Positions 50,684-60,748 of a stretch of DNA of 64,000 nucleotides are shown here, piece after piece. The position numbers and the translations under genes were made by a program. This stretch comes from Streptacidiphilus sp. 4-A2 (GTDB lineage: Bacteria; Actinomycetota; Actinomycetes; Streptomycetales; Streptomycetaceae), in assembly GCA_014284505.1 (NCBI GenBank), contig JAAFYY010000001.1, forward strand, positions 310,001 through 374,000, given 5' to 3'. Each line of letters begins with the position of its first letter. Position 1 is the stretch's first letter. A model generated the notes under the pieces. It had not been told where the DNA came from. It made no database searches and saw only the letters and a program-made list of their open reading frames with translations.

Positions 50684-50875
50684 TCACTTCCCCAGCCGCA
50701 GCGCGGTGTTGGGGCAGCGGCCGACCGCGTCACTGGCGGCCGCCAGGTCGGTCGGCTGCAATTCCCGCGACCGGACGCTCGCGTAGCCGAACTCGTCGAG
50801 GTCGATGAGGGTCGCCGCCGCTTCCTGGCACAGGCCGTAGCCCTGGCAGCGGGTGGGGTCGAGCAGCAGTTTCAT
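50684..50875 (-). CDS. Small ferredoxin (3Fe-4S type)
   Basis: 63-aa soluble electron carrier. Cys spacing is CQGYGLC (C-x5-C) near residue 10 and a single CP near residue 55 (VGRCPNTALRL). That is the pattern of actinobacterial 3Fe-4S ferredoxins that serve P450 or oxygenase systems. ATG overlaps the NuoF-like stop (ATGA). It may carry electrons between the NuoF-like flavoprotein and the Rieske oxygenase or another partner. Confidence 0.9.
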   Translation of the reverse strand: MKLLLDPTRCQGYGLCQEAAATLIDLDEFGYASVRSRELQPTDLAAASDAVGRCPNTALRLGK

Positions 50876-52223
50876 GATCGCCTTCCGGGGTGTCGCCGGT
50901 CCTGGTCCGGGACCGGTTGCGGTGTGCGGCAGTTGACGCAGGGCACGGACGTCCCGCGATCGGCGGTGTGCGCGTCGAGCAGGGCGGGGAAGTTCGCCGC
51001 GAGCGTCCCGGCCAGCCCTGCCGCCGCGTCCAGCAGCCCGCAGGCGCCGCGCCCTGGCAGCGTCCGCGCCCAGCGACCGAGGGCCTCGCGGTCCGCGCCG
51101 GTCGCCGTGCCGTCAGCCACCCTGGCGAGGGTGGCCGCGAGGGCGCGGGTGCCCGACACGCAGACGCCGCACTGCCGGGAGGACTGCTCGGCAAGGTAGC
51201 CGAGGGCCTCGGCGACCACGGCCACCGGGCACTCCTGCGGGCCGATGAGGCGGATCGCGGCGCAGCCAGGGGCGGCCCTGGACCCGGTGCCGGCCCGGGC
51301 GCGGGGTCGATCAGCAGGTCGAGTGCGTCGCCGCGGTGGATGCCGCCGAACAGGCCGCCGACCATGACCGCCCGGATCCGGCCGGTGCCGGCGGTGCCCA
51401 GAACGGCGGCCGCCAGCTCACGCAGTGAGGTTCCGCGTGGCACCTCGTGGAGCTCCTGGGCCACGCCGGACCCGACGGCGGCGGTGGTGACGGTGACAAG
51501 TCGGGTGTCGGCCGGGAGCCCCGCCGCGACCAGCGCGATCTGGGCGAGGGTCTCCACATTGGAGACCAGCGTGGGCACACCGCCGACGCCCTGCTCATAG
51601 GCGCGCGGCGGCTTGGCGGTCGGCAGGGCGGGCCCGCCGTCCAGGAAGCGGACGGCCGCGCTCTCCTCCCCCGCCACATAGCTGTGTTCGACCTCGGCGA
51701 CGTCGATCACCGTCTGCGGCCGGGGATCCCGGGCGAGCCGTTCCGCCAGGGCGGTGCGTACCGCTCCGGCGGAGGCCGGATCGGAGACATAGACATGGGC
51801 GCGCCGGGCGCCGATGATCCGGCAGGCGTGTGACAGGCCGTCAAGTACCAGATGGGGACGGTGGCGGAGCAGATAGCGGTCCTTGACCGAGCCCGGCTCG
51901 CCCTCCTCGCCGTTGGCCACGGCGATGGGGCTGACGCCCTGGGCAAGGGCGTTGTCCCGGACCGTGGCCAGTTTCACCGCGGCGGGGAAGCCCGCGCCGC
52001 CGCGGCCGCGCAGGTCGGCCTCGGCCAGCGCGGTGAGCAGCGCGGCCGGAGCGGGGCTCGGGCCGGGGCCGGTCCGGTGACCCAGCCGGTCGCGGTGCGC
52101 CCGCAGGTCCTCGGGCCGCCCCGGATGCTCCCCGGTCAACGGACCGGCGAGGGAGCGGATGGAGAAGTCGGGGGCCTGCCGGGTCCGGTCGGGTATCGCC
52201 CGGGTGGTGCGTAGGGTGCTCAA
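50872..52223 (-). CDS. NuoF-like NADH-binding flavoprotein, one frameshift
   Basis: About 450 aa related to the FMN/NADH subunit of complex I. Seen: the Gly-rich nucleotide loop LRGRGGAGFPAAVKLA, ANGEEGEPGSVKDRYLL, the FMN region VAGEESAAVRFLDGGPALPT and the SLBB-like VGSGVAQELHEVPRGTSLRE. A C-terminal Fe-S helical segment has Cys in SSRQCGVCVSGTRAL. A frameshift lies near 51255. A TTG start overlaps the upstream stop (TTGA). No other Nuo subunits are present, so with the ferredoxin it probably forms a dedicated NAD(P)H-ferredoxin reductase. Confidence 0.82.
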
Positions 52224-52780
52224 CTTCCGCCTTCCTGCGTGGGATCGGCCGGCTGCGTGGGATCGGCCGATTGCGTGGGATCGGCCGGCTGCGGCGCGTG
52301 CGTGGCCAGCCATGCGCTCAGCCGGGCGACTGTCGCGGCCAGTACCGTGCGGTCCTGCTCCGTCTCCCGGTAGCCGGCGCCGGGCAGACCGATCAGCATC
52401 CGGTGGTGTTCGAGGACCACCTCGCCGACGAGCAGCGCCGCCGTCGCAAGCTCCCGGTCGGTCCCGTCGGTCCGGTCGGTCCCGTCGGTCCGGTCCGCTC
52501 GGCCGGCTTGGTCCGCTCGGCCGGCTTCCGTGACCCGGTCGGCGACCTGATGCGTCAGCTCGGAGATCTCGTGCAGATAGCGGCGCCAGGAGCGGCCGGT
52601 GCCGCGCAGTACGAGCCGCTGCACCTTCCGCGCCTCCGAGGAGGTCCCGGCCGACGCTTCGGGTGGTGTCTCGGCGTTTCGCAGGGTCCGTCGCAGCACG
52701 GCGACGGCTTCGGGGAGTTCCCGTTCGGGTTCGGGGGTCAGGGCGAGCCAGGCAAGCCTGGAGCCGGCGTGTGCGGTCAT
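52220..52780 (-). CDS. Unknown protein heading the catabolic operon
   Basis: Intact 186-aa protein, not recognised. Helical core with HAGSRLAWLALTPEPERELP, EARKVQRLVLRGTGRSWRRY and VGEVVLEHHRMLIGLPGAGY. Two low-complexity stretches: an internal ADRTDGTDRTDGTDRE repeat and a C-terminal ADPTQ repeat (18-bp DNA units, 52235-52290). Its stop overlaps the TTG start of the NuoF-like gene. The position suggests an accessory role in the electron-transfer unit. Confidence 0.6.
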   Translation of the reverse strand: MTAHAGSRLAWLALTPEPERELPEAVAVLRRTLRNAETPPEASAGTSSEARKVQRLVLRGTGRSWRRYLHEISELTHQVADRVTEAGRADQAGRADRTDGTDRTDGTDRELATAALLVGEVVLEHHRMLIGLPGAGYRETEQDRTVLAATVARLSAWLATHAPQPADPTQSADPTQPADPTQEGGS

Positions 52781-52914
52781 GTCACCTCGGCTACCGCCGA
52801 CCGCCGTTCGGTGTCCCGGCGTGCTGATCGGCGTCAAGAGCAGGGACGTGGGGATGGGTGGCCGCAGCCTGCGGCGGCGGTTCGCCGGAGCATCGCGGTG
52901 CGGTGGTCGCACAC

Positions 52915-52940
52915 GCTAACTAATCAGTCAGTCAGTCAGC
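52915..52940 (-). promoter_or_regulatory. TetR-type box, copy 1
   Basis: GCTAACTAATCAGTCAGTCA followed by GTCAGC. The CAGT-repeat core with flanking TAAC/TAAT resembles sites of TetR-family repressors. It lies about 135 bp upstream of the minus operon's first gene and shares most bases with copy 2. Confidence 0.55.
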
Positions 52941-53032
52941 AAGGGCTCGGCCGGGATCCATACGGCCGGATTGTCACCAGGAGATTTCCACGACGTGAAC
53001 CCTTGACAGGGCAGAGGCAAGCGAGCACTGTC

Positions 53033-53057
53033 GCTAACCAATCAGTCAGTCAGCCAG
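53033..53057 (+). promoter_or_regulatory. TetR-type box, copy 2
   Basis: GCTAACCAATCAGTCAGTCA followed by GCCAG, about 25 bp downstream of a TTGACA -35-like hexamer and about 130 bp upstream of the Rieske gene. Placed to block transcription of the plus operon when the TetR regulator is bound. Confidence 0.55.
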
Positions 53058-53186
53058 TCCGAGGCTCGGCCCGATGCCCGGCTCCGACCGGCGGCACCCG
53101 ACTGCGCCCAAGGGAAGCCGAGCAGGCAGAGCCGCTCGCATGCCTCCCGCCGTCCGCCCATACCCAACAGCTTCAGGAGCGTGACC

Positions 53187-54408
53187 ATGCCTTCCCCTCC
53201 GACAGCGTCGGGCACCACGACAGCTCCGCAGCAACGACCCGAGTCCTCACCCAGGCCCGCGCCCAGGCCGCTCCCCCCGGCCCTCGCCGGGGCTACTACA
53301 CCGATCCGGCCACGGCCGCCGCCGAACAGCAGCGGATCTTCGAGAAGTCCTGGCAGCTGGTCGGCCACGAGTCGGACCTGCCCGTCGCCGGATCCCGCTT
53401 CGCCGCGCCCGTCGCCGGCCGGGAGGTGCAGCTGGTACGCCGCGAGGACGGCGGGGTCAGCGGACACCTGAATGTCTGCCGGCACCGCGGCGCCCAACTC
53501 CTCACCCAGGCCGAGTCGAAGCAGGTCGAGCCCGCGATCCGCTGCCCCTACCACGGCTGGACCTACCACCTCGACGGCACCCTGGTCGGCGCCCCCGAGG
53601 GCAGGCAGATCCCCTGCCTGGACAAGCCCCGGCTCGGGCTGTTCCCGGTGCGGGTCGAGTCCTTCCTCGGCTTCCTGTTCGCCAGCCTCGACCCGGACGC
53701 CGTCCCGCTCGCCGAGTCCTGCGCCGGTCTGGTCGAGGCGGTGGGCCGCTACTGCGGACCCGATCTCACCGTGGTCGGCAAGCACCGGATCCACAGCAGC
53801 GAGAACATCGAGCGGCAGAACGCCAACTGGAAGGTGGTGGTCGACAACTTCCTGGAGGGCTACCACGTTCCCGTCGCCCACCCGGGTCTCATGCGCCTGT
53901 TCGACTACCAGAACTACACCGCCGAGCCGCAGTCCGCCTACACCCTCTTCGAGGTCCCGCTGCGGGAGAAGCCGTCGAGCAACCCCACCGAGCGCCTCTA
54001 CCAGCGGCTGGCCTCCCCCATGCCGGGGCTGGGCGAGGCCGACCGCCGGGTCTGGCGCTATGTCGCGATCTACCCCAACACCCTGCTCGACTTCTACCCG
54101 GATCACGTGCTGGCCTGGTCGGTGCTGCCGGACGGGCACGACGGAGCCACCCTGCCGGGCGCCTACTACGCCCGGCCCGGTGCCGGGCTGCGCACCCGGC
54201 TGGCCCGGCGGCTGAACATCCACATCGGCTGGGTCACCAACGACGAGGACGCCGAACTCGTCGCCCGGGTGCAGCGCGGCCTGTCGACCCCGGGTACCAG
54301 CCGGGACCGCTGTCGCACCGGGAGAACGCGGTCGCCTGGTTCCACGAACGGATCAGGAAGGACCTGGCCGGCGCGGTAGAGTTCGACGGGGCGGCGGCGG
54401 AGGAATGA
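53187..54408 (+). CDS. Rieske-type aromatic-ring-hydroxylating/demethylating oxygenase, alpha subunit, two frameshifts
   Basis: Terminal oxygenase of about 407 aa. The 2Fe-2S Rieske centre is CRHRGAQL ... CPYHGW. The mononuclear iron site is NWKVVVDNFLEGYHVPVAHP, with Asp/His ligands. Frame changes near 53240 and 54295; the corrected C-terminus reads HRENAVAWFHERIRKDLAG and stops at 54408. Start ATG 53187 behind CAGGAGCG. The TetR start overlaps its stop (ATGA). Single-component alpha subunits of this layout often demethylate quaternary amines such as betaines, which fits the amine genes downstream. Substrate is inferred. Confidence 0.88.
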
Positions 54409-55100
54409 CAGTGATCGCAGAGCGCGGGGCCGATCCGTCCGAACGGGCCGGGCGGACCGAGGCGACACGCCAGGCCATCCTCCAGGCAGCCTGCGAGGTC
54501 ATCGCCGAAGCCGGCCTGGAGTCGGTCCGGATGCGGATGATCGCCGACCGCGCCGCGGTGTCCACCGCGCTCCTGCACTACCACTTCGCCAACCGCGAGA
54601 CGCTCTTCCTCGCCGCGCTCAAGTACTCGTACGCCAACGCCGGGGCCCAGGACTACGGTGACGAGCCGCCGGCCCGCCACCCGCATGCCTGGCAGCTGGC
54701 CAAGGCGGTCGAGCTGTGCCTCCCGGTGACCACCGAGCTGCGCCGCGACTTCCTGCTCTGGCAGGAGCTCTCGCTGCGTGCCAGCCGCGACGCCGACTCC
54801 GCGGCGGCCGCGGCCGAGCTCTACACCGACCTGGCCGACTGGATCGCCGAGATCGTCCGCGGCGGCATCGCCGCAGGCGAGTTCCGACCGGTCGGCGCCG
54901 CTCCCGAGGCAGCCGCCGTACAGGCCGCGCACCTGGTCATCGCGCTGACCCAGGGATACGGCAGTGCGCTGCTGCTCGACGGCGCGGTGCTGGACCAGGA
55001 AGCGGCGCGCGACGCGATCTGGACCACCCTCTCGCTCTCCCTCGGCCTGCCCGCCGAGCGCCCCGCGGTGAACGGCGTCCCGAGGCCGACCGTCCGCTGA
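54405..55100 (+). CDS. TetR-family regulator
   Basis: Intact 231-aa repressor. The N-terminal HTH is typical (ATRQAILQAACEVIAEAGLE, then VRMRMIADRAAVSTALLHYH, FANRETLFLAALKYS). The C-terminal ligand domain has FLLWQELSLRASRD. Co-translated with the Rieske gene (ATGA overlap). It is the likely binder of the two boxes in the divergent region; its ligand is probably the amine or a derived intermediate. Confidence 0.92.
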   Translation: MTVIAERGADPSERAGRTEATRQAILQAACEVIAEAGLESVRMRMIADRAAVSTALLHYHFANRETLFLAALKYSYANAGAQDYGDEPPARHPHAWQLAKAVELCLPVTTELRRDFLLWQELSLRASRDADSAAAAAELYTDLADWIAEIVRGGIAAGEFRPVGAAPEAAAVQAAHLVIALTQGYGSALLLDGAVLDQEAARDAIWTTLSLSLGLPAERPAVNGVPRPTVR

Positions 55101-55304
55101 TCCGGGCCCGACCGCTTCTCCCCGCCTCCCCCGCCTCCCCGCTCCGACCACGCGCGCCCCGACCGCCGCGCGCCCCGAATCACCGTGCCACGGCGACAAA
55201 CCGCCATACCGCCATACCCCACAGCGACATACCGCTGTGCTGCCGTGTGGCTGTACCGCCGTGCCCGCAGTAGTCCGCGACCCCCGCTCCGGGAGGACCA
55301 TGAC

Positions 55305-56480
55305 ATGCGCCGCCGAACCCGATCCCCACTGTCCTCCCCACCCCCACCCCCACCACGCTCCGGACCGGATCGCAGGTCCCTGCTGCGCGCCGCCGCTGCC
55401 GGCTCGCTCGGCCTGACCCTCACCGGCTGCGCCTACATCCCGCACGCCGAGAGCGACGCGGCCGCCGCCGTGGACGCCGAGCCACCGCTGCCGATGGAGG
55501 TCGACGGCCCGCTCGTCTACTTCAACTGGGCCGACTACATCGACCCGACGGTCAAGGCCGGCTTCTCCGAGGAGTACGGGGTCGAGGTCATCGAGTCCAA
55601 CTTCGACTCGATGGAGTCGATGATCGCCAAGATGGACGCCGGCAACACCTACGACATCATCTTCCCCTCCGCGAAGTGGACCCAGCTGCTGTGGCAGGGC
55701 GGTCAGTTGCACAAGCTCCCGCTGCACCTGCTGCGCAACGGCGACGCCGTGTTCGCCCACTACGGCTACTTCGACAACCCCTGGTACGACCCCGGCTCCG
55801 CACACAGCGTGCCGTTCACCATGTACAAGACCGGGATCGGCTGGCGCAAGGACAAGCTCGGCGAACTGACCGGCTCCTGGCGGGACATGTGGGACGGGAC
55901 GGCCACCGGCCGGGCCTTCCTGCTCGACGACCGCGACGAGGTGCTCGGATTCGCCTCGCTCCAACTCGGCTGCGGCGCCTACGCGGTCGGGCACGAGCAG
56001 CTCGACCGCATGGCCTCCCTGGTCCAGAACCTGCGCCCGCGGCTGCGGGCCTTCGACAGCGACGACTACGACAACCTGCTCAACGGCGACGCCTGGCTCA
56101 CCCAGGCCTGGAGCGGCGACATGACCTCCGTCGTGCAGCAGGCCAAGGACCCGTCGGTGTACGGATTCGAGGCAGCGAAGGAGGGAGCGCCGGTGAACAC
56201 CGACTGCTACGCGATACCGGCCAACGCACAGCACCCGGGCACCGCGATGCTCTTCATCGACTACATGCTGCGCCCGGAGAACGTCGCCAGGAACATCGCC
56301 TACATCGGCTACCCGATGCCGGTGCACGGCAGCGAGCACGGCTACGAGCAGCTGGTCTCCACCCTGCCCGACTGCGTGGTCACCGAGCAGGACCTGGCCG
56401 CGAACCTGGTGTTCACCAACGGCACCCCGGCCCAGGAGGCCGCCCGGGACGCCTGCTGGACGAACATCCAGGCCGGGTGA
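55305..56480 (+). CDS. potD: Polyamine-type ABC transporter substrate-binding lipoprotein
   Basis: Intact 391-aa exported solute-binding protein. A Pro/Ser-rich head is followed by a twin-arginine motif (DRRSLLRAAAAGSLG) and lipobox LTGC at about residue 45. The mature protein has the PotD/PotF hallmarks LVYFNWADYIDPTVKAGF, YDIIFPSAKW, VPFTMYKTGIGWRKD and LTQAWSGDM. ATG with GGGAGGACC 5 nt upstream; four linked transport genes follow the usual D-B-C-A order. Ligand probably a polyamine or related amine. Confidence 0.9.
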   Translation: MRRRTRSPLSSPPPPPPRSGPDRRSLLRAAAAGSLGLTLTGCAYIPHAESDAAAAVDAEPPLPMEVDGPLVYFNWADYIDPTVKAGFSEEYGVEVIESNFDSMESMIAKMDAGNTYDIIFPSAKWTQLLWQGGQLHKLPLHLLRNGDAVFAHYGYFDNPWYDPGSAHSVPFTMYKTGIGWRKDKLGELTGSWRDMWDGTATGRAFLLDDRDEVLGFASLQLGCGAYAVGHEQLDRMASLVQNLRPRLRAFDSDDYDNLLNGDAWLTQAWSGDMTSVVQQAKDPSVYGFEAAKEGAPVNTDCYAIPANAQHPGTAMLFIDYMLRPENVARNIAYIGYPMPVHGSEHGYEQLVSTLPDCVVTEQDLAANLVFTNGTPAQEAARDACWTNIQAG

Positions 56481-56485
56481 GCGCG

Positions 56486-57441
56486 ATGTCCCCCTCCGCC
56501 CCCGCCGCCCCGGTACCGGCCGACGACACCGCGGCACCCCCGACCCGCACCGGGCCGGGACCACGCGCCGGACCGGCTCCCGGCCCAGGCCCCGCAGCGG
56601 ACCCCGGATCTGGGACCTGCTGGCCCTGCCCGGCGCGCTGTGGATGTCCGTCTTCTTCATCGCCTCCCTGCTGCTGGTCGCCGCGCTGTCCTTCGGCACC
56701 ACCAACGACCTGGGCAACGCCTACTTCGGACACAGCCTCGCCAACATCGAGGCACTGGCCGACCCGGCCTACCGGACCGTGCTGCTGCGCTCGCTCGCAT
56801 ACGCGGTGCTCACCTCGGCGATCTGCCTGGTGATCGCCTACCCGGTGTCCTACGCGATCGCGCTGCACTCCGGGCGCTACAAGAACGCCCTGATCGCGAT
56901 GGTCGTCGTGCCGTTCTTCGCCAACTACCTGGTGCGCATGTACGGCTGGTCCACGATCCTGTCCGACCAGGGCCCGGTGCTCAGCCTGCTCTACCGGCTC
57001 GGCGTGCCGCGCTCCTTCCACATCGTCAACACCGGCCCCGGGGTGGTCGCGGGACTGGTCTACGGCTTCGCCGTGTTCATGGTCCTGCCGCTGTACGCGG
57101 CGATGGAGCGGATGGACACCTCCCTCATCGAGGCGGGCCGCGACCTGTACGGCGGGCCGCTGCGCACCTTCCTGAAGGTCACCGTCCCGGCGACCAGGCA
57201 GGGCGCGCTGGCCGGGATCGTCCTGGTCTTCCTGCCGGCCATGGGCGACTTCGTCTCCGCGCAGCTGATGGGAGGACCCAACCAGATCATGATCGGCAAC
57301 CTGATCCAGGAGCAGTTCTACGGCGGTCAGAACTGGCCGCAGGGCGACGCGCTCACCATGCTGCTGATGGCCGTCCTGCTCATCGGCATGGCCGGCTACC
57401 TGCGCCGGGCCCGCAAGGACGAGGCGGAGGCCGTCCGATGA
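56486..57441 (+). CDS. potB: Polyamine-type ABC transporter permease, one frameshift
   Basis: Permease of about 318 aa with six helices. A Pro-rich N-terminus of about 40 residues leads, after a missing base near 56590, to IWDLLALPGALWMSVFFIAS. The ABC permease EAA loop reads MDTSLIEAGRDLYGGPLRTF. It starts 5 nt after potD and overlaps potC by 4 nt (ATGA). Confidence 0.88.
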
Positions 57442-58295
57442 GCGCCACCCGCCGTCCGGCGGCCACCGCCCGGCGCCGCCGGCGCGGCGTGGAACGCAAG
57501 CCCCTGTTCGCCTTCGCCTGCACCGCGGTGTTCTTCTTCCTGCTCTACCTGCCCATCGGCGCGGTGGCCCTGTTCTCCTTCAACGGGCAGAAGTCCCTGG
57601 TCGTCATGAAGGGCTTCTCGCTCCGCTGGTACCGGGCCTTCTTCCACGACCAGCAGCTGCTCGCCTCGCTGCGGATGAGCCTGGAGGTCTCCACCCTGGC
57701 GACCGCCTGCGCCCTGGTCATCGGTGTGGGTCTGGCACTGGGCCTGGTGCGCTCCCGCGGCAGGGTCGGCTCCTACGCGGCGTTCATCATGCTGGTCCCG
57801 CTGATCACCCCCGAGATCGTCACCGGCGTCGGCTCGCTGACCCTGTTCAAGGGCATCGGCATGACCCTGGGGTTCGGCACGGTGACCCTGGCCGAGGTCA
57901 CCTTCTCCATCTCCTACGTCACCGTGATCCTGCGCTCGCGGGTCGCGGCGCTCAACCCCGAGACCGAGGAGGCCGCGCTCGACCTCGGGGCCACCCGCTG
58001 GCAGGCGCTGCGCCTGGTCACCCTGCCGGCGCTGCTGCCCGCGATCATCTCCGCCGGGGTCCTGGTCTTCGCCATGATCTTCGACGACTTCGTGCTCGCC
58101 TTCTTCACCACCGGCGTCAGCCCGGAGCCGCTCGCGGTGAACATCTACTCGCAGATCCGCCTCGGCGTACAGCCGACCATCAACGCTGTCGGCACCCTGA
58201 TGCTGCTCGGCTCCCTCGCCCTGATCGCCCTGGCCATCGTGGTCCCCCGGCTGTTCGGTCGCACCGGCGGCCTTGAGATCCTGACAGGAGACTGA
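57438..58295 (+). CDS. potC: Polyamine-type ABC transporter permease
   Basis: Intact 285-aa permease. Six helices (LFAFACTAVFFFLLYLPIGA and on) and the EAA loop NPETEEAALDLGATRWQALR. Characteristic PotC features are FSFNGQKSLVVMKGFSLRWY and ITPEIVTGVGSLTLF. Translationally coupled to potB. Confidence 0.92.
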   Translation: MSATRRPAATARRRRRGVERKPLFAFACTAVFFFLLYLPIGAVALFSFNGQKSLVVMKGFSLRWYRAFFHDQQLLASLRMSLEVSTLATACALVIGVGLALGLVRSRGRVGSYAAFIMLVPLITPEIVTGVGSLTLFKGIGMTLGFGTVTLAEVTFSISYVTVILRSRVAALNPETEEAALDLGATRWQALRLVTLPALLPAIISAGVLVFAMIFDDFVLAFFTTGVSPEPLAVNIYSQIRLGVQPTINAVGTLMLLGSLALIALAIVVPRLFGRTGGLEILTGD

Positions 58296-58297
58296 CC

Positions 58298-59418
58298 TTG
58301 TCGGTTACCGAAGTGCCCGCGCCCTCGCCCGCACCGCGCAGCACGGAGTCCGGGGAGACCCCCGCGGTCCGTCTCGACCATGTCTCCAAGCGGTTCGAGC
58401 AGACCTTCGCCGTGCGCGACCTCGAACTGGACATCGCCCAGGGGAGTTCTTCTCCCTGCTCGGCCCCTCCGGCTGCGGCAAGACCACCAGCCTGCGGATG
58501 ATCGGCGGCTTCGCCGATCCGACCGAGGGCTCGATCCTGCTCGCCGGACACGACGTCACCGGCCTGCCGCCGAACAAGCGCGACGTCAACACCGTGTTCC
58601 AGTCCTACGCCCTGTTCGACCATCTCTCGGTCGCCGACAACATCGCCTTCGGGCTCAAGCGCAGGCGGGTGGAGAAGCAGGAGCTGCGCCGCCGGGTCGC
58701 CGAGGCCCTGGAACTCGTGCAGCTCGCCCACCTGGCCACCCGCAAGCCACGCACCCTCTCCGGCGGCCAGCGGCAACGCGTCGCCCTGGCCCGCGCCCTG
58801 GTGAACCGGCCGGCCGTGCTGCTGCTCGACGAGCCGCTCGGCGCCCTGGACCTGAAACTGCGCCGGCAGATGCAGATCGAACTCAAGCAGATCCAGCGCG
58901 AGGTCGGCATCACCTTCGTGTTCGTCACCCACGACCAGGACGAGGCGCTGACCATGTCCGACCGGCTCGCCGTGATGAACGGCGGAGTCATCGAGCACTG
59001 CGGCACCCCCGAGGACGTCTACGAGCGGCCCGCCACCCGCTTTGTCGCCTCCTTCATCGGCACCTCGAACCTGATGCCCGGGGTCTACCGGAACGGCTCG
59101 GTGGTGCTGGAGTCCGGCCAGGCCGTGCCGGTCGGCAGGCGGGCCGGACTGGCCGAGGGCGCGGAGGTCTCGCTCTCGATCCGGCCGGAGAAGATCTGGC
59201 TCTCCGAGCTGACCCCCGGGATGGCCCGCGCCACCGGCGTGCTGCGCGACACCGTGTACTGCGGCGCGACCACGACCTATCTGGTCGAACTCGCGGCCGG
59301 CACCACCCTCGCCGTGCTGGAGCAGAACACCGCCAGATCCCGGATGGAGGACCGCTGGAGCAACGGCCAGCAGGTCGAACTGGGCTGGCTGCCCGAGCAC
59401 AGCCTGGTGCTCGGATGA
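58298..59418 (+). CDS. potA: Polyamine-type ABC transporter ATPase, one frameshift
   Basis: ATP-binding subunit of about 373 aa. One G missing in the run near 58445 restores GEFFSLLGPSGCGKTTSLRM (Walker A). Q-loop FQSYALFDHLSV, signature LSGGQRQRVALARAL, Walker B LLLDEPLGALD and H-loop FVTHDQDEA follow. The C-terminal TOBE domain is LSIRPEKIWLS. TTG start 2 nt after potC, preceded by CAGGAG. Confidence 0.93.
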
Positions 59419-60748
59419 CCGGCCCGGGGACGGCGGCGTACGACGCGATCGTCCTGGGTGCCGGGCTGGCCGGTCTCTCGGCAGCCCGCGACCTGGCCGC
59501 GGGCGGGGCGGAGGTCCTCGTCGTCGAGGCCCGCGACCGGGTCGGCGGACGCGTGGAACAGGCGGCGCTGCCCGACGGGCGGCTGGTCCAGCTCGGCGGC
59601 GAAGTCGTCGGCCGCGCCCACACCGCCTATCTGCGCCTGGTCGAGGAGCTGGGGCTCACCCTCACCCCCAGCTATGTCGCCGAACCCGGCAGCCTGACCA
59701 GGGCCACCCCGAGGGCGCCTCCACCGGCGGCGAACCGCACTGGTTCGGCCCCGGTGACAGCGCCTGCCACGCCCGGGTCACCGAGCGGTTCGTCAAGCTG
59801 GCCGCGGAGGTCGACCCCGACAACCCGTGGCGCCACCCCGACGCGGCGCGGCTGGACGCATCCGGCGTGGGCGCCTGGCTGCGTCTGGCCGGCGCGACCC
59901 CGGCCGTGGTGCGGCTCTGGGAGATCGAGCAGCTCGGGCTGGCCGGCGGCTCGGTCGAGCGCACCTCGCTGCTCGCCGCGCTGCGCAAGAACGCCGCGGT
60001 GCCCAGCGCGGGGCACTACGACTACGAGGACTGGGAGGGCCTGCGGGTCGCGGAGGGCTCGGCCACGGTCGCGCTGCGACTGGCCGAGGGGCTCGGCCAC
60101 CGGGTCCGGCTCGGCTCCCCGGTCGAGGCGGTCACCGTCGCCGGCGGCCGGGCCGGGTGCACGGTACGGCTGGCCGGCGGCGAGACCCTGCGCGCCTCGG
60201 CCGTGGTCTGCGCGCTGCCGGTGGGTCCGCTGCGGCAGGTGCACATCTCGGGTGTCTCCGACGCCCGGCTCGGCTCCCTGCACGCGCAGCGCCAGGCCCG
60301 CGCGGCCAAACTCGCCGTCGCCTATGCCGATCCCTTCTGGCGGGCCCGCGGGGCGAACGGACTTTCCGAGTCCGAGCATGTCCTCGGTTCGACCTGGCCG
60401 CAGGGGTACGCGGTGCTCTCGGCCCTGATCCCGCCCGAGCGCCTCGGCGTCCTGCTCGGCATCCCGCCGCAGCTGCGGGAGCAGGAGCTGCTCCGGGAGA
60501 TCGCCGATCTCTACGGCGACCAGGCGCTGCACCCGCTCGCCCTGTATCTGCGCATGTGGGGCACCGACCGCTGGACCCAGGGCTATGTGACCCAGTGGGT
60601 ACCCGGCGACGTGATGCGGGTCGGCCCGCTGCACGGCACCCACGAACCGCCGTTCTATGTCTGCGGATCCGACCAGTGGGTGGCCGGATACCTGGAGGGC
60701 GCCGTCCGCACCGGACGCGCCGCCGCAGCCGCGCTGCTCAGCCGCTGA
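59415..60748 (+). CDS. Flavin monoamine oxidase family protein, one frameshift
   Basis: FAD amine oxidase of about 444 aa. The dinucleotide motif AIVLGAGLAGLSAARDLAAG and the GG-doublet DRVGGRVEQAALPDG are at the N-terminus. A missing base near 59698 restores GEPHWFGPGD. The C-terminal FAD block is PFYVCGSDQWVAGYLEGAVR, with the aromatic motif DRWTQGYVTQW. Expected to turn a primary or secondary amine into an aldehyde plus H2O2. Start overlaps the potA stop (ATGA), linking uptake to oxidation. Confidence 0.88.

Larger units (their letters stand above)
52781..53186. other. Divergent control region of the amine/acyl-CoA regulon
   Basis: About 400 bp between the two divergent operons. It holds two near-identical TetR-type boxes about 118 bp apart and a TTGACA (53003-53008) facing the Rieske operon. 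No gene found. Confidence 0.65.

Noticed and set aside
55101..55304. Repeat-based operator in the region before potD
   Set aside because: Short ACCGCCAT and CCGCTGTG-like repetitions are present but irregular and explainable by GC-rich low complexity.
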